The notes under the pieces are model-generated. The model was given only the letters and a program-made list of their open reading frames with translations, was not told where the DNA came from and did no database searches. From Zygnema cylindricum (taxonomy: Eukaryota > Streptophyta > Zygnematophyceae > Zygnematales > Zygnemataceae), in NCBI GenBank assembly GCA_037447655.1, contig JBBHKE010002929.1:176084-240083 (forward strand): 64,000 nucleotides of DNA, written 5' to 3'. Of this stretch, positions 9,940 through 21,200 are shown piece after piece. Made by a program: the position numbers and the translations under genes. The number at the start of each line of letters is the position of its first letter. Position 1 is the stretch's first letter.

Positions 9940-10949
9940 TGCAATTCTGTGTCCTCCATTGGACTACAAAATTCAAGAAGCCTCTAAATAGTTTTTAACT
10001 AACCCACTTCAAGCCACAACCACTGCTGCCCTAGAAGGCAAACTGACAACGTCACCACACCCCTGTGCAGATTGGACTCCCGTTAGTGCGTAGCAAAAAG
10101 AATCACTGAAAACGGCCAACTAGCCGATAAGTTATGAGCTGGCAAAAAATGCCAATTTTATACAAAGCTCTCTAAGAGAGAGGTGGATACCTACCAAATT
10201 TTCCTATGTCCTAAACCCCTCTCACAACCTCTATCTACTGAAGGAGGAACCTATCGCTCGAGTGTAAAGTACAGAAAGGTGCTACGGTCGATGTCTTTTC
10301 TGTACGGCATGTGTAGGACAAGGCCACTGAGTTGACGCGTGTCACCCTTCCACTCGTCCGTATGTTCGACAGATGTCCTGCGACCAAATGTTATCCCTCC
10401 ACATGGGGCCAGGTCATTCCACATCCATTAAAGCCAAAGTGACCATTCTGCGATCTCGGCAATGATATATGCTGTTGGATTAAATCTGACATTAAATTTT
10501 AGTCGTCGAAACAAATGTCCGATTCATTTATTTCGTGCGAAATGACCTTTGCACTGAAACTTTAACTAGTTCTATGTTCCTTTGTTCACATTTTAGTTAA
10601 TCGATTTCAAGTCAATGTACAAGTTGAAATATGTATCAAACCCTATGTACTTTAACGGACTTCTACGACAGACTAGTTAGAGCTAACGGCTACGCCATAC
10701 TCTATTGGTCGGAGGTTCGAGTCTTGTCGAACTCAATCTTTTGTTGAGAGTAACATAAGTCACTCTTTAGTCCTGCTTGTTGAACTAAGGCAGCCATGGC
10801 TCAACCACCCTCTCTATCTTTCTGTGACTACAACAAGTATGGTGGCTAGACAAAGGAGGTGGAGGCAGGCTGTCCGCTTTTTTTTTTTTTCTTTTTATAC
10901 TCATATATTTAGACCTATAAAATACCTTAACAGTCTAGTAATTTAAACA
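9940..10949 (-). repeat. LTR-B, 3' copy of B1
   Basis: 1,010 bases, with ends ...GAATTGCA at 9940 and TGTTTAAATTACTAG at 10949 on the minus strand. It is preceded on the element side by a polypurine tract and flanked outside by TAGTG. It shares the TATA-like TATAAAATT near 10153-10162, the CACGTGG-type boxes, and the antisense GGTTCGAGTCT block with the other LTR-B copies. Confidence 0.9.
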
Positions 10950-10959
10950 CTCCCCTGAT
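10950..10959 (-). other. Polypurine tract, element B1
   Basis: The minus strand reads ATCAGGGGAG directly before the 3' LTR start TGTTTAAATT. Confidence 0.8.
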
Positions 10960-10962
10960 TTT

Positions 10963-11499
10963 CTAGTCTAATTTTAACTTCAGTTTTAGTCCACTTTTTT
11001 CTCTGCAATGTTTTAATTTGGGAGAGGGCATTGGTTTTGTCATCATATCAGCCACCATTTCCTCATCAGATCTAAAAACAAGATTCATAATCTTATTCTC
11101 AACTTTTTCTCTCACAAAACTCAATCTTCTGTCTACATGATTAGCTTTAAAATGATGTTTTGGGTTGGCTGCAATTGCAATGGCAACTTGATTATCACAA
11201 AACACTTCATGCACTCCGTTTTTCATATACCCCAATTCTTGCAACAAGGATTTGACGCACATTAACTCTTTCTCAGCAAAACAAGAGGCGATGTACTCAG
11301 CCTCCATAGTAGACTGAGCAACAACCTTTTGTTGCTTGCTGCTCCAAGAACAAACACCTTCCCCCTTATATAACACATACCTTGAAGTGCATGTTCTCAT
11401 AGGTGCATCCCCATAACTGGCATCACTCCAAGTAGTGATATCAGTGTGTTCCCCTTCCAAATGCAACCATAACTCTTTGGTTCCTACCAGATACCTCAT
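10963..11499 (-). pseudogene. Element B1: RNase H
   Basis: A 178-codon open frame forms a nearly complete copia RNase H. It has DITTWSDASYGD (first catalytic Asp), TMEAEYIAS (Glu), the CDNQVAI block (Asp), HVDRRLSFVREKV and the C-terminal DMMTKP.PSPK end that closes pol. It degrades the RNA strand during reverse transcription. The natural stop lies just before the polypurine tract. This is the best kept part of B1; the RT upstream is broken. Confidence 0.88.
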
Positions 11500-12859
11500 G
11501 ACACTCTTAGTTGCCTCCCAATCTTTCTTCCAAGGATCGTTAAGACTTTAAATGCTGCCGCTATGATTGGCCTTGTACTGTTTATAAAATAGATCAAACT
11601 TCTAACGACCTGTCTATAAGAAATGGACTTCATAAACTCTCTCCTCTAGACTCATCTGATCATCTAAGATTATCACTCCTCCTTCCACACTCTCATCACT
11701 TATTTTATTCAAGTCCATGGGAGTGGTACAACCGTTTGCCAATTCCATCTAGAATTTCTCAAGCATATTACTTATTGGTTTTTTATGAGTTAGTTTGATA
11801 ATCCTTTTCCACCTATTTCTCTCCATTTGGATCCCAAAAATATATCTTGCCTCCTCTAAATCTTTCATATCAAATCTGCTTCTAAGATCTTTCTTTAACT
11901 CATTGATCTTTTCCAAAGATTTACTCAACAGAAGTAGATCATCAACATATATTGCAATAAAAATGACACCATTCTCATCTTCAAAGATATAGATAGAATG
12001 GTTAGAGGTGATCCGGATATATCACAGACTTGTGAGAAACTTATCTAGTTTTTTATTCCACTGTCAAGGAGCCTGCTTTAGTCCATATAAGGACTTTATG
12101 AGCCTGCTTCACTCTATATAAGGATTTTATAAGCCTGCATAATTTGCTCTCTTCTCCTTCCTCCACAAATCCCTCTAGTTGCCACAGGATAATTTCATCC
12201 TCTAACTCACCATTAAAAAAGGTAGTCTTAATACCAATCTGGTGTATTTCTATGTCTTCCGCTGCTGCCAGACTGAGGAGAATCTTTTCTAATGGAAACC
12301 GAACAACAGGAGCAAAAGTCTCCTCATAGTCAATCCCCTCCTTTAGGGTGAACTCTTTTGCAACCAAGCGAGTCTTATATCTCTCAATGGTATTATCTGG
12401 GTTCAGTTTTAGCTTAAAAACCCATTTATTGACAATCGGTTTTTTGTGTGGAGGACGGTCGACTAGTTCCCAAGTATTTGCTTCCATGATAGAGGCCATC
12501 TCATCATTTATGGCTAAAATCCATTTGTCTTTTTCTAGAATTTTTACTGCCTCCAAGTATGACTGAGGCTCATCTGGGTGAGATAGCTTAATTACCTTTG
12601 GAGCTGTCTGTTTTTCCTAAATCCTTTTGCTACTCCTTCTCCCTCCCTTAAACTCCGAAGCCTGAATGGAGGGAAGTCTTAGATTTTTCCTTACTGTCTC
12701 ATTCGCTCTCCTATCCATAAAACCCGGTTTAGGTTCCTCATCTTCTGTCTCCTCAAATTCCATAGGAATAAGCGAGGTTTCCAATGACTCTATTGTATCT
12801 TAGATTTCCCCTAAATCTGGAATCCATGTTTCACTCATGTCCCTTTCGGGAAAGACAAA
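11500..12859 (-). pseudogene. Element B1: reverse transcriptase and upstream linker
   Basis: The minus strand carries the RT start (DEMASIMEANTWELV), [30 protein letters not shown], the HQIGIKTTFFNGELEDEI block (Asp of the D.KTAFL motif changed to Gly) and the catalytic YVDD at 11938-11949. The frame is open from 12556 to about 12053 and broken after that. The upstream linker (12560-12859) is rich in S, T and E and ends where A1 is inserted. At least two inactivating changes are visible. Confidence 0.85.
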
Positions 12860-12864
12860 GTCCT

Positions 12865-14972
12865 TGTAGAAATTAAATGTCAATTTAAAGTATTTTCTAG
12901 GTCTAAATAGAAATATAGAAAGAAGCCAAGGCAGTCTACCTCTAACTTCTCTCTCCAACTCTCAAACTATAAAAATTAATGGTTTTAAAGTATTTTCTAG
13001 GTCTGAATAGAAATAAAGAAGCCGAGGCAGTCTACCTCTAACTTCTCTCTCCAAACTCTCAAACTTGTCGCAGTCACTGAGAAATTGGAGAGGAAGCTAG
13101 AGCCATGGCTACCTAGGCTATCCTGAGGTTTACGGGAAATTTATACTAGTTAGGGGATTATTTACTAAAAGGTATATGCCGGCCACAGGATTTGATCCTA
13201 GTACCTGCCGGCCGACAGATAGTAGATAGCCGGTAGCCTTAGCCGTTAAGTCTAGAAGTAGTCTTACGCATTATGTAGTACGATAATTAATTAAACATTA
13301 ATTCGTAGGATAAATCATTTAACTATAATTGTTAACGGGATACATAGATCTGGTATGTAAAAGTACGAATTGCGGTACGGATAAGAAATCAATACCGCGC
13401 ATAGATTTCGTAAGCGAAACAAATACCGCGCATGTATTTATTACGGCTACGATCAAATACGAGTTTAATCGGACGGCCGGAATTAGCGCCGAGATCGCGG
13501 AAGAAGAATTCGACAGTTTGTGGGCATCCCCACATCGGATGATACGTGGCGATGTTACATTGGAGCGCGGCATCTCCGAGGCTTAAAGGAGCGAATCCGG
13601 ACATACCACGTGTTGACATTTAGGCCATGTCGTACTGTGTCCATACATAAAGTACACCGACAGCTGTACTTTTGCGTACGAAACTGTAATCTGATTGGTT
13701 CCGTACATCAGTAGATAGAGTCTGTGAGAGAGATAGGACTTAGAAAAATAAGAAGATAGAACCCTCTCTCCCAAAGAGCTTCAGTAGAAAAGGTCAACTT
13801 TGACACTCCATAACTTACTGCTCAGGGGAGCAAATTCAGAGATTCTTTTTGCTATCGACTCATGGGAGTCTTGTCTTCACAGGGGTGAAGTTGGTCAGAG
13901 TATTTGTCTGTCACGGTGGCAGTTATTTTTGATGAAACACAAAGGGGTGAGGGTTATCCTAAAGGCTTCTAGGAAGCTGTCCACTCTGAGGACTTATGGA
14001 GATCTCAGAGTTTCACAAACTTCTCGCAGTCACTGACAAATTGGAGAGGGAGCTAGAGCCATGGCTACCTAGGCTATCCAAAAGTTTACGGGGATTATAT
14101 ATTAGTTAGGGGTTTATTTACTAAAAGGAAAGTGCCGGTTATAGGATTTGATCATGGTACCTACCAGCCGGCAGACAGCCGGTAGCCAGTAGCCTTAGCC
14201 GTTAAGTCTTTATCGAGTGTTACATAATATAGGGTTTGATATTTAATTAAATATTATTAAGTAGGAAAATTCATTTAACTATAACTGATTACGGGAGACA
14301 TAGATCCATAATTGTAAAAGTACGGATTCTAGTACTGATAAGAAACCAATATCGCGCATTTATTTCTTTAGTGAAACGAATACCCCGCATGTATTTATTA
14401 CGGCTAGGATTAAATGTGAATTTAATCGGACGGCCCGAATTAACGCTAAGATCGAGGAAGAGGATTTCGGCGGTTTGTGGTCATTGCCACATCAGATGAC
14501 ACGTGGCAAAATGACATTAGATTGCGGCATCTCTGAGGATTACGGGAGCGAATCTGGACATACCACGTGTCGACATTTAGGCTATGTCGTACAGTGTTGT
14601 ACAGAAAGTACATTGGCAGCTATACTTTTGTGTACAAAACTGCATTTTGATTGGCTCCGTTCATCAGTAGATAGAGTCTGTGAGAGAGATAAGACTTTAG
14701 AAAACTTAGAAAATAGGACCTTCTCTCCCAGAGAGCTTCAATACAAAAGGTCAACTTTGACCCTCCATAACTTACTGCTCAAGAAAGCAAATTCAGAGAT
14801 TCTTTTTGCTATCGACTCAAGGGAGTCTTTCCTTTATAGGGAAGAATTTGGTCAGGGTTATTTTTTGCCACGGTGGCAGTTATTTTTGCTGAAACACAAA
14901 GGGGTCAGGGTTATCGTAGAGGCTTCTTGGAAGCTGTCCACTCTGAGGACTTAAGGGGGTCTCAAAGTTTCA
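12865..14972 (+). repeat. LTR-A, 5' copy of A1, interrupted
   Basis: The outer part 12865-12967 (TGTAGAAATTAAATGTC start, the subtype with CTCTCCAACTCTC) continues at 14021 and ends in AAGTTTCA at 14972, just before a mutated PBS. A solo LTR-A with a CAAAC duplication separates the two parts. The Gag start codon, which belongs about 20 bases before the end, reads AAG here. Confidence 0.88.
12968..14015 (+). repeat. Solo LTR-A inside the A1 5' LTR
   Basis: 1,048 bases from TATAAAAATTAATGG (a G-to-A altered TGTAGAAATTAATGG) to CAGAGTTTCA, flanked by CAAAC on both sides (12963-12967 and 14016-14020). No internal sequence is attached, so this is an LTR-LTR recombination product. It belongs to the LTR subtype of A3. 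It carries the two G-boxes, the GTAC cluster and the GGTCAACTTTGACC-like palindrome. Confidence 0.9.
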
Positions 14973-14987
14973 TGTTATGGGCCCACC
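14973..14987 (+). other. Mutated primer-binding site, A1
   Basis: TGTTATGGGCCCACC follows the LTR. The first base of the 15-base tRNA match is changed from G to T. Confidence 0.8.
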
Positions 14988-16055
14988 CTCTAATGTACCA
15001 ATCTTTAATGGAACTTGCTTCATATACTGGGAAAGTATGATGATAGGAGCTCTATGCGAAAAAAGGTTTTGGGGGATAGTGAGGGGACGGTTGGGGGGTC
15101 CATCAAGTCTTGGAATTCCTCCAGGGTTTGGAGGAAGCAAATTCACCAGAAAAGAGGATCCACCTTCAACGGAGGAAACAAAAGAAGGAGAGGTGGTGGA
15201 CAAAGAAAAGGACAAGGAGGCGACCACACCAATTACAACTGGTTCGATATTCATGTCACCTATTCCAAGGAACGAGGAGAATGATACTGAAACTTGGGAC
15301 TTCAACAATATGGTGGCAAAGGACTTCATCCTACGCCATCTCACTCAAGGACTTGCATGTCCTCATTTGCAGGTAGAAAGGGCATCCGATCTTTGCATGG
15401 CTCTCAGAAAGATGTACCGAAGTGGTAGAATTTAGCAACAACAGTTGGCTGATCAGAAAGTTAATGAGTATGTATACAAAGGGGGGAAGATGATAAATTT
15501 TTGCAATGAGCTTTCTACACTTTTCATGGAGCTAGAGAGTGCAGGAAAACATTTAAGTGAAAAAGAAAAGGTTAATTGTTTACTGATAAAGTTACCTGAT
15601 GTGTTCGAGAACATAGTCAAACGTGTGTAGGACTGGCCGGACTCAAGGTGGATATGGAACTTAGTGGTAGGGATGATTCTCGTTTGGGTGAATATGATTG
15701 AGATCCGAAGGGGAGGAAAGGGTGGCCAAGCCTTGGCTACTGCGACCGATTAGAGGAACAAGGATTCTTAGAAACCGGTCGGAAACTATGGGGGGAGGGA
15801 GCTGAAAAATCAGACAGACGAGTTTGGACCAAGGGCTCCCAAAGGTTTATGTCATTTTTGTAAGAAACCTGGGCACTATATGGCATAGTGCACTAAGCTA
15901 ACCAAGCTTCGGTTAAAGGAGGGGCAGACCGGTGGTACCCGAAGAGGAAATAAAAAGGCCCTTGTGACACAGGTACATGAGGCGGAATCCGATGACGAGG
16001 ACGATGAGCTCATTTTAGATGAGGAGTTGGAGGCAAAAAAAGAGGTCGAAATACC
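14977..16055 (+). pseudogene. Element A1: gag
   Basis: Reads as A-family Gag: VMGPPS.VPIFNG at the start, FIYWESMMIGALCEKRFWGIV, a linker rich in K, E and T, AKDFILRHLTQGLACPHLQV (capsid), ADQKVNEYVYKGGKM, and an intact CCHC knuckle CHFCKKPGHYMA.C with a stop before the last Cys (near 15886). In-frame stops occur at about 15433, 15628, 15751, 15769 and 15886, mostly CAG, TGG or CGA turned into stop by a C-to-T or G-to-A change. The original ATG is lost. Confidence 0.85.
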
Positions 16056-17175
16056 ATGAAGGTAGAAATGTGCTTACGCTGGATTGAAAGGTGAAGCAGG
16101 CTTGATTCTAGATTCAAGTGCCTCCATGCACATGTGTAAGGATAAGCATCTGTTCATTAAGATAAGAAATATTCCCACCGCAGAGATAGAGTACGAGGAT
16201 GGGAGGATAGTCACCACTACTCTTGTAGGATAGGTAGATTTGAAAGTGTTAGTAGAAGGAAAGACATCCATAGTAACATTCTTCGATGTATTGTTTATTC
16301 CGGGGCTGAACAAAAACCACATCTCTACATCTATATTAGATGATAAGGGTTTTTTTACTAGCACTAGGGACGGAGTCTTTACTACTAGTTTTGAGGAGGA
16401 TGTTTTTTTCATTGCTGAGAAAGGTAGCCATGGGATGTTTAGGCTGGTTTTAAGTAATAAAAAGAAGAAACTTTATTACGCTCGTGTTCATGATATTATA
16501 ACGTGGCATAAGAGGCTTGGGCATGTGAATCCAGAAAAAATTCTAGATCTAGTACACACAGATATTTGGGGACCGGCTAAAGTGCCCTCACCGGGGGGGA
16601 AGAGATTTATGATGACTATCACTGATGATTGGTCTCGGTATTCTTGAGTGTATTTTTTGAAAAACAAGTCCAAAGCTCAGGATTTTTTTAGACAATATAA
16701 AGCATGGAGCGAAAAACTCCATGAAACTCCAATCAAGAGAATAAAGAGTGACAATGGTAGAGAGTATACTTCTAACCACTTTCATGATTTTCTGAGGGAA
16801 GATGGGGTTCAACACCAAAAGACAGTTCTAGAAAACCCTGAATAGAATGGGGTAGCTGAAAGGTTAAATAGAACACTAAGTGATAGTGCTAGAAGTATGT
16901 TGTCAGATAAAAAGATAGGAAAAAGGTTTTGGGCAGGAGCATTAAACTGTGCTAATAACCTCCAAAATAGAGTTCTTACTTCAGCTATAAAAGACCAAAC
17001 ACCTTATGAGAGATGGACAGGTCGGAAACTAGATATATCTCACTTAAAGGTTTTCGGTAGTCATGTATTAAGTCTAGATATAGAACTAGCGATCTATGGT
17101 TGCATTTGGGTGGGGTTAATACTGACATCACTACTTGGGGTGATGCCAGTTATGGTGATGCCCCGATGAGGAGAT
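16056..17175 (+). pseudogene. Element A1: protease and integrase with two internal deletions
   Basis: The protease core reads LDSSASMHMC (normally DSGAS). Integrase follows, but the HHCC finger is cut: after HKRLGHVN near 16530 the sequence jumps to KILDLVHTD, losing the two Cys. The core Asp residues remain in VHTDIWGP and KSDNGREY, and the Glu in NGVAERLN follows a stop. Near 17082 integrase is joined to RNase H (LWLHLG, then DIT and the first catalytic Asp block), so RT is deleted. The frame ends at 17175, where A6 is inserted. Clearly inactive. Confidence 0.85.
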
Positions 17176-18230
17176 TGAAACTCTGAGACCTTCCTAAGTT
17201 TTGAGAGTGGATAGCTTGCAAGAAGTCTCTAGGATAACCCTAACCCCTTAGTGTTTCAGCAAAAATAACTGCCACCCTGGCAGACAAAAACTTTGACCAA
17301 CTTTACCCCTGTGAAGAGAAGACTCCCTTGAGTCGATAGCAAAAAGAATCTCTGAATTTCCTCCCTTGAGCAGTAAGTTATGGTGGGTCAAAGTTGACCT
17401 TTTGTACATAAGCTCTTTGGGAGAGAGGGTCCTATCTTCTAATTTTTCTAAGTCCTATCTCTCTCACAAACACTATGTACTGATGTACGGAGCCAATCAG
17501 ATTTCAGTTTTGTACACAAAAGTACAGCTGCCGGTGTACTTTATGTACGACCATTGTACGACATGGCCTTAATGTCGACACGTGGTATGACCAGATTCGC
17601 TCCCTTAATCCTCGAAGATGCCGCGATCCAATGTCATTCTGCCACGTGTCATCCGATGTGGTGTTGACCACAAACAGCCGATATCCTCTTTTGCGATCTC
17701 AGTGTTAATTCCGGCCGTCTGATTAAATTCACATTTAATCGTAGTCGTAATAAATACATGCGCTGTATTTGTTTCACTAAAGAAATAAATGCGCGGTATT
17801 GGTTTTTTATCCGTACCGGAATCCGTACTTTTACATTTAGTGGATATATGTCTCCCGTAATCAGTTATAGTTAAATAAACTTTTCTACGTATAAATGTTT
17901 AAATAATTATCAAACCGTATAATACGTAATACTACTTCTAGACTTAACGGCTAAGGCTACCTGCTACCGTCTGTCTACCAGCCGGTAGGTACCTAGATCT
18001 AATCCTGTAACCAACACATATCTTTTAGTAAATTAAACCCCTAACTAAAATATATTTTCCCGTAAACCTCTGGATAGCCTAGGTAGCCATGGCTCTAGCT
18101 CCCTCTCCAATTTCTCAGTGATTGCGACAAATTTGAGAGTTGGAGAGAGAAGTTAGAGGTAGGCTGCCTCGGCTTCTTTCTATATTTCTATTCAGACCTG
18201 GAAAATACTTTAAAACCATTAATTTCTACA
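17176..18230 (-). repeat. LTR-A, 3' copy of A6
   Basis: 1,055 bases, from TGAAACTCTGAG (the reverse of ...CTCAGAGTTTCA) to TTAATTTCTACA, followed by the reverse-complemented polypurine tract CTCCCCTT. Confidence 0.92.
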
Positions 18231-20121
18231 CTCCCCTTATTTTCTAGTCAATCTTTAATTTCAGACCACACTTCTCCCTGCAGAAAATTAGCTTAGGGGA
18301 AGGCACAGGTTTGGTCATCATATCTGCTACCATCTCACTATCTGGTTGGTACTCTAAACTGATTATTTAATTTTCTACTTTCTCTCTAACAAAGCTGAGT
18401 CTAATGTCCATGTGTTTGGCTTTAAAATGATGTTTAGGATCGGCAAAAATAGCAATTGCTGCCTGATTATTGTTGTTCTTTGGTCTAAAATAGACCGCAG
18501 AAGCGACCCAAACTATCATGCAAAAAGCTAAGCCAAAAAATAGGTCGACGAACAATCATTTGAAATGCATCCTCCATTTAACATACAACAACATTTAGGG
18601 TTTCATGGAATAATCAACATAAATAAACCCTATGACAACATCTAAGGTTTGATGGAATAATCGACATAAACAAACCCTAGGACAAATGCATAAACAATGC
18701 ATATCAAACATATATAAAAACATAAATAAATAATAACACACAAATGCATCACACATAAACAAGAGTATAATCAAAGTATAATCATTATATCATTCAAAGT
18801 GCACGACCTAATCGGCAACCCTAAAATACTACATCTTCGGTCCCCACTTTACTAACCAGCATTGATGATTATTCTAATGAAGCTCAAACCTATATATATA
18901 CACTTGTGAGCTGTTAACAAATCACTAAGTGTCAAAATAACCAACGTAAATTACACAACTGTCATTAAATAAAACTAATCGTAAGCGTACACCTGAAAGT
19001 CAAGCAATCGTAAGCGTACACTTGTCTGCAAATACGACACATAAATTAAAGTGTCGATATCCTCATTAATCACGTAAAATATAACTATTTTAATCAACAC
19101 TAAATCATTAATTCAAATAAGACAAAACATTGATGCTTCAAATATTTACACCGACGCATCCAAAAATCCGCGTCATAAGTGACAACTTGCTTAGTCACTT
19201 GTCGATAAGTCCACGTAGTGAACCGACATCGCATATGTACGGTCCACTAGATAATGTGTCATAAAAACAATGTGGTCCCTTAAAAATCGGCGGACGCCAT
19301 CCGCCTTCCACGTGTACCACGAACCACTTGTCAAACAATCCGTACCATACAAATCTTGTCCGTACCGAAATCACGTACTTCGTCATAAATGTCGCGTGTC
19401 AAATACGACGCTCCGTACCGGCGACGTCACATTTGATAAATGCGGTCTGTCGCATTATGTTTCATATGGCCGGCGTACTTTTCAAATCCTTCGAATATTT
19501 CAAATCGAATCGCGAAGCGATCCGCCGTCCATTTCCATTTCGTATTCCGTATTTTTCGTACGCTTCTTCGCTTCACTTAATTTGTACTTTTTCGTCACCT
19601 TAAATTCATATTTCATATCGGATCGCTTCGCGATCCGCCGTACATTTTCAAATGTTTGTTCGCGCCACTCACACGTAACTTTAATTTTGGTCGTACACTT
19701 ACTCCCCCAATCCACAAATCCTTTCGAACCTCCACAGTATATAACGTAAATATATACGCACAAAACGTCGCGTGCGCATCAAATTTCACATACGCACGAA
19801 ACTAAATCTTCAAAAACAACAATTATCACAAAATATTTTCTGCACACCACTCTTAAGATGACCAAGCTCACCAAGCAAAGACTTGACCCACATCAATTCT
19901 TTTACACCAGAGCAAGAGGCCACATACTCAGCCTCCATGGTGAACTGAGCAATAACCTTTTGCTGTTTTCTACTCCAACAGCAAGCCCCCTCACCCACAT
20001 ATAATACATATCCAGAAGTGCATCTCCTCATCAGAGCATCACTATAACTAGCATCACTCCCAGTAGTGATGTCAGTATTCTCCCCACCCAAATGCAACCA
20101 TAGATCCCTAGTTCCTATCAA
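18231..20121 (-). pseudogene. Element A6: RNase H, split by a solo LTR-D
   Basis: The C-terminal part (18231-18465: HMDIRLSFVREKVEN and the DMMTKPVPSPK end) and the main part (19822-20121: DITTGSDASYSD, TMEAEYVAS, QKIFCDN) are separated by a 1,351-base solo LTR. Without the insertion and one ATTAT copy the CDNQAAIAI block would be continuous. The catalytic D, E and D are present. A stop lies at the VEN end. Confidence 0.85.
18471..19821 (-). repeat. Solo LTR-D in the A6 RNase H
   Basis: A 1,351-base LTR beginning TGTTGTTTTTGAAG and ending AAAGAACAACA on the minus strand, flanked by ATTAT (18466-18470 and 19822-19826). It is longer than the other LTR-D copies and lacks the final 32 bases with the Gag ATG seen in D, the end having apparently moved to an earlier ACAACA. 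It contains two copies of an ATCGC..GCGAT palindrome followed by CCGCCGT (19508-19527 and 19621-19641). Confidence 0.88.
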
Positions 20122-21200
20122 ATATCTAAGGACTCTCTTAGCAGCCTCCTATTTCGTCTTAGTGGGAGCATTTAGACTTCTACTCAGCACTCCTACAGCA
20201 GCAGCTAAAACCGGTCGGGTACAATTCATAAAATATATTAGACTTCCCCCTACTTGCCTGTAAGGAATAGTCTGCATGAACTTCTGTTCTTCAGGAGATA
20301 ATTCCTCGTTTAAGACTATGACTCCTTCTTCCTCACTCCCCTCACTTCCCTTCTTCAACTCGATTGGAGTTGTACAACTATTAGCTTTATCCATTTGAAA
20401 TTTTTCAAGCTTTTCCCTATTGCTTCTTTTTGAGTCAATCTTATAATTTTGCTTTTTCAGTCTCTCTCTACTTGAATTCCCAAAATATATTTTGCTTCCC
20501 CCATATTCTTCATTTCAAATCTCCCCTTAAGATCGGTTTTTCTGTTTATTAATTTTTTCCATTGATTTACTTAAAACAAGCAAATCATCAACATAAATTG
20601 CAATAAATATAAAACCTTCCTCATTTTCTAAAACTTAGATTGTGTGATCTGAGCTGATCCGGATATATCCCAGACCGGTAAGACTCTCATCAAGCTTCTT
20701 ATATCATTGTCGAGGCGCCTGTTTCAAACCATAAAGAGATTTAATCAGCTGGCATACCTTACTCTCCTCTCCATCCTCCACAAACCCTTCGGGTTATCAC
20801 ATGAAGATCTCCTCTTCCATTTCTCCATGCAAAAAGGCTGTTTTGATGTCCATCTGGTGCACTTCCCTCTCTTCCGCAGCTGCTAGGCTGAGAAGTATGC
20901 GGACGGAGGGAAATCTGACCACCGGGGCAAAGGTTTCCTCGTAGTCAATTCCCTCTTTTTGTGTAAATCCCTATGCCACTAATCGGGCCTTGTAGCGCTC
21001 GATTGTGTTATCTGGGTTCAGTTTTAATTTGAAAACCCACTTACAACCGATTGGTTTTTAGTTAGGTGGACAATCCACCAGCTCCCAAGTATCGGCTGCC
21101 ATAATTGAGGCCATCTGCTCATTGATGGCTGTCTTCCACCGGTTTCTTTCTGGACAAGTCATCGCCTCTCCATAAGTTTGAGGTTCATCTTGATGAGATA
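20122..21200 (-). pseudogene. Element A6: reverse transcriptase
   Basis: Contains the copia RT blocks [64 protein letters not shown] and the catalytic YVDD at 20584-20595, then EAKYILGIQVERD and the IPYRQVGGSLIYFMNCTRP block at 20149-20394. Stops and frameshifts break it in the middle. The Asp of DIKTAF and both Asp of YVDD are kept. Confidence 0.85.

Noticed and set aside
19270-19749. A 159-codon plus-strand frame
   Set aside because: It lies inside the solo LTR-D, antisense to it, with no homologue in the other LTR-D copies.
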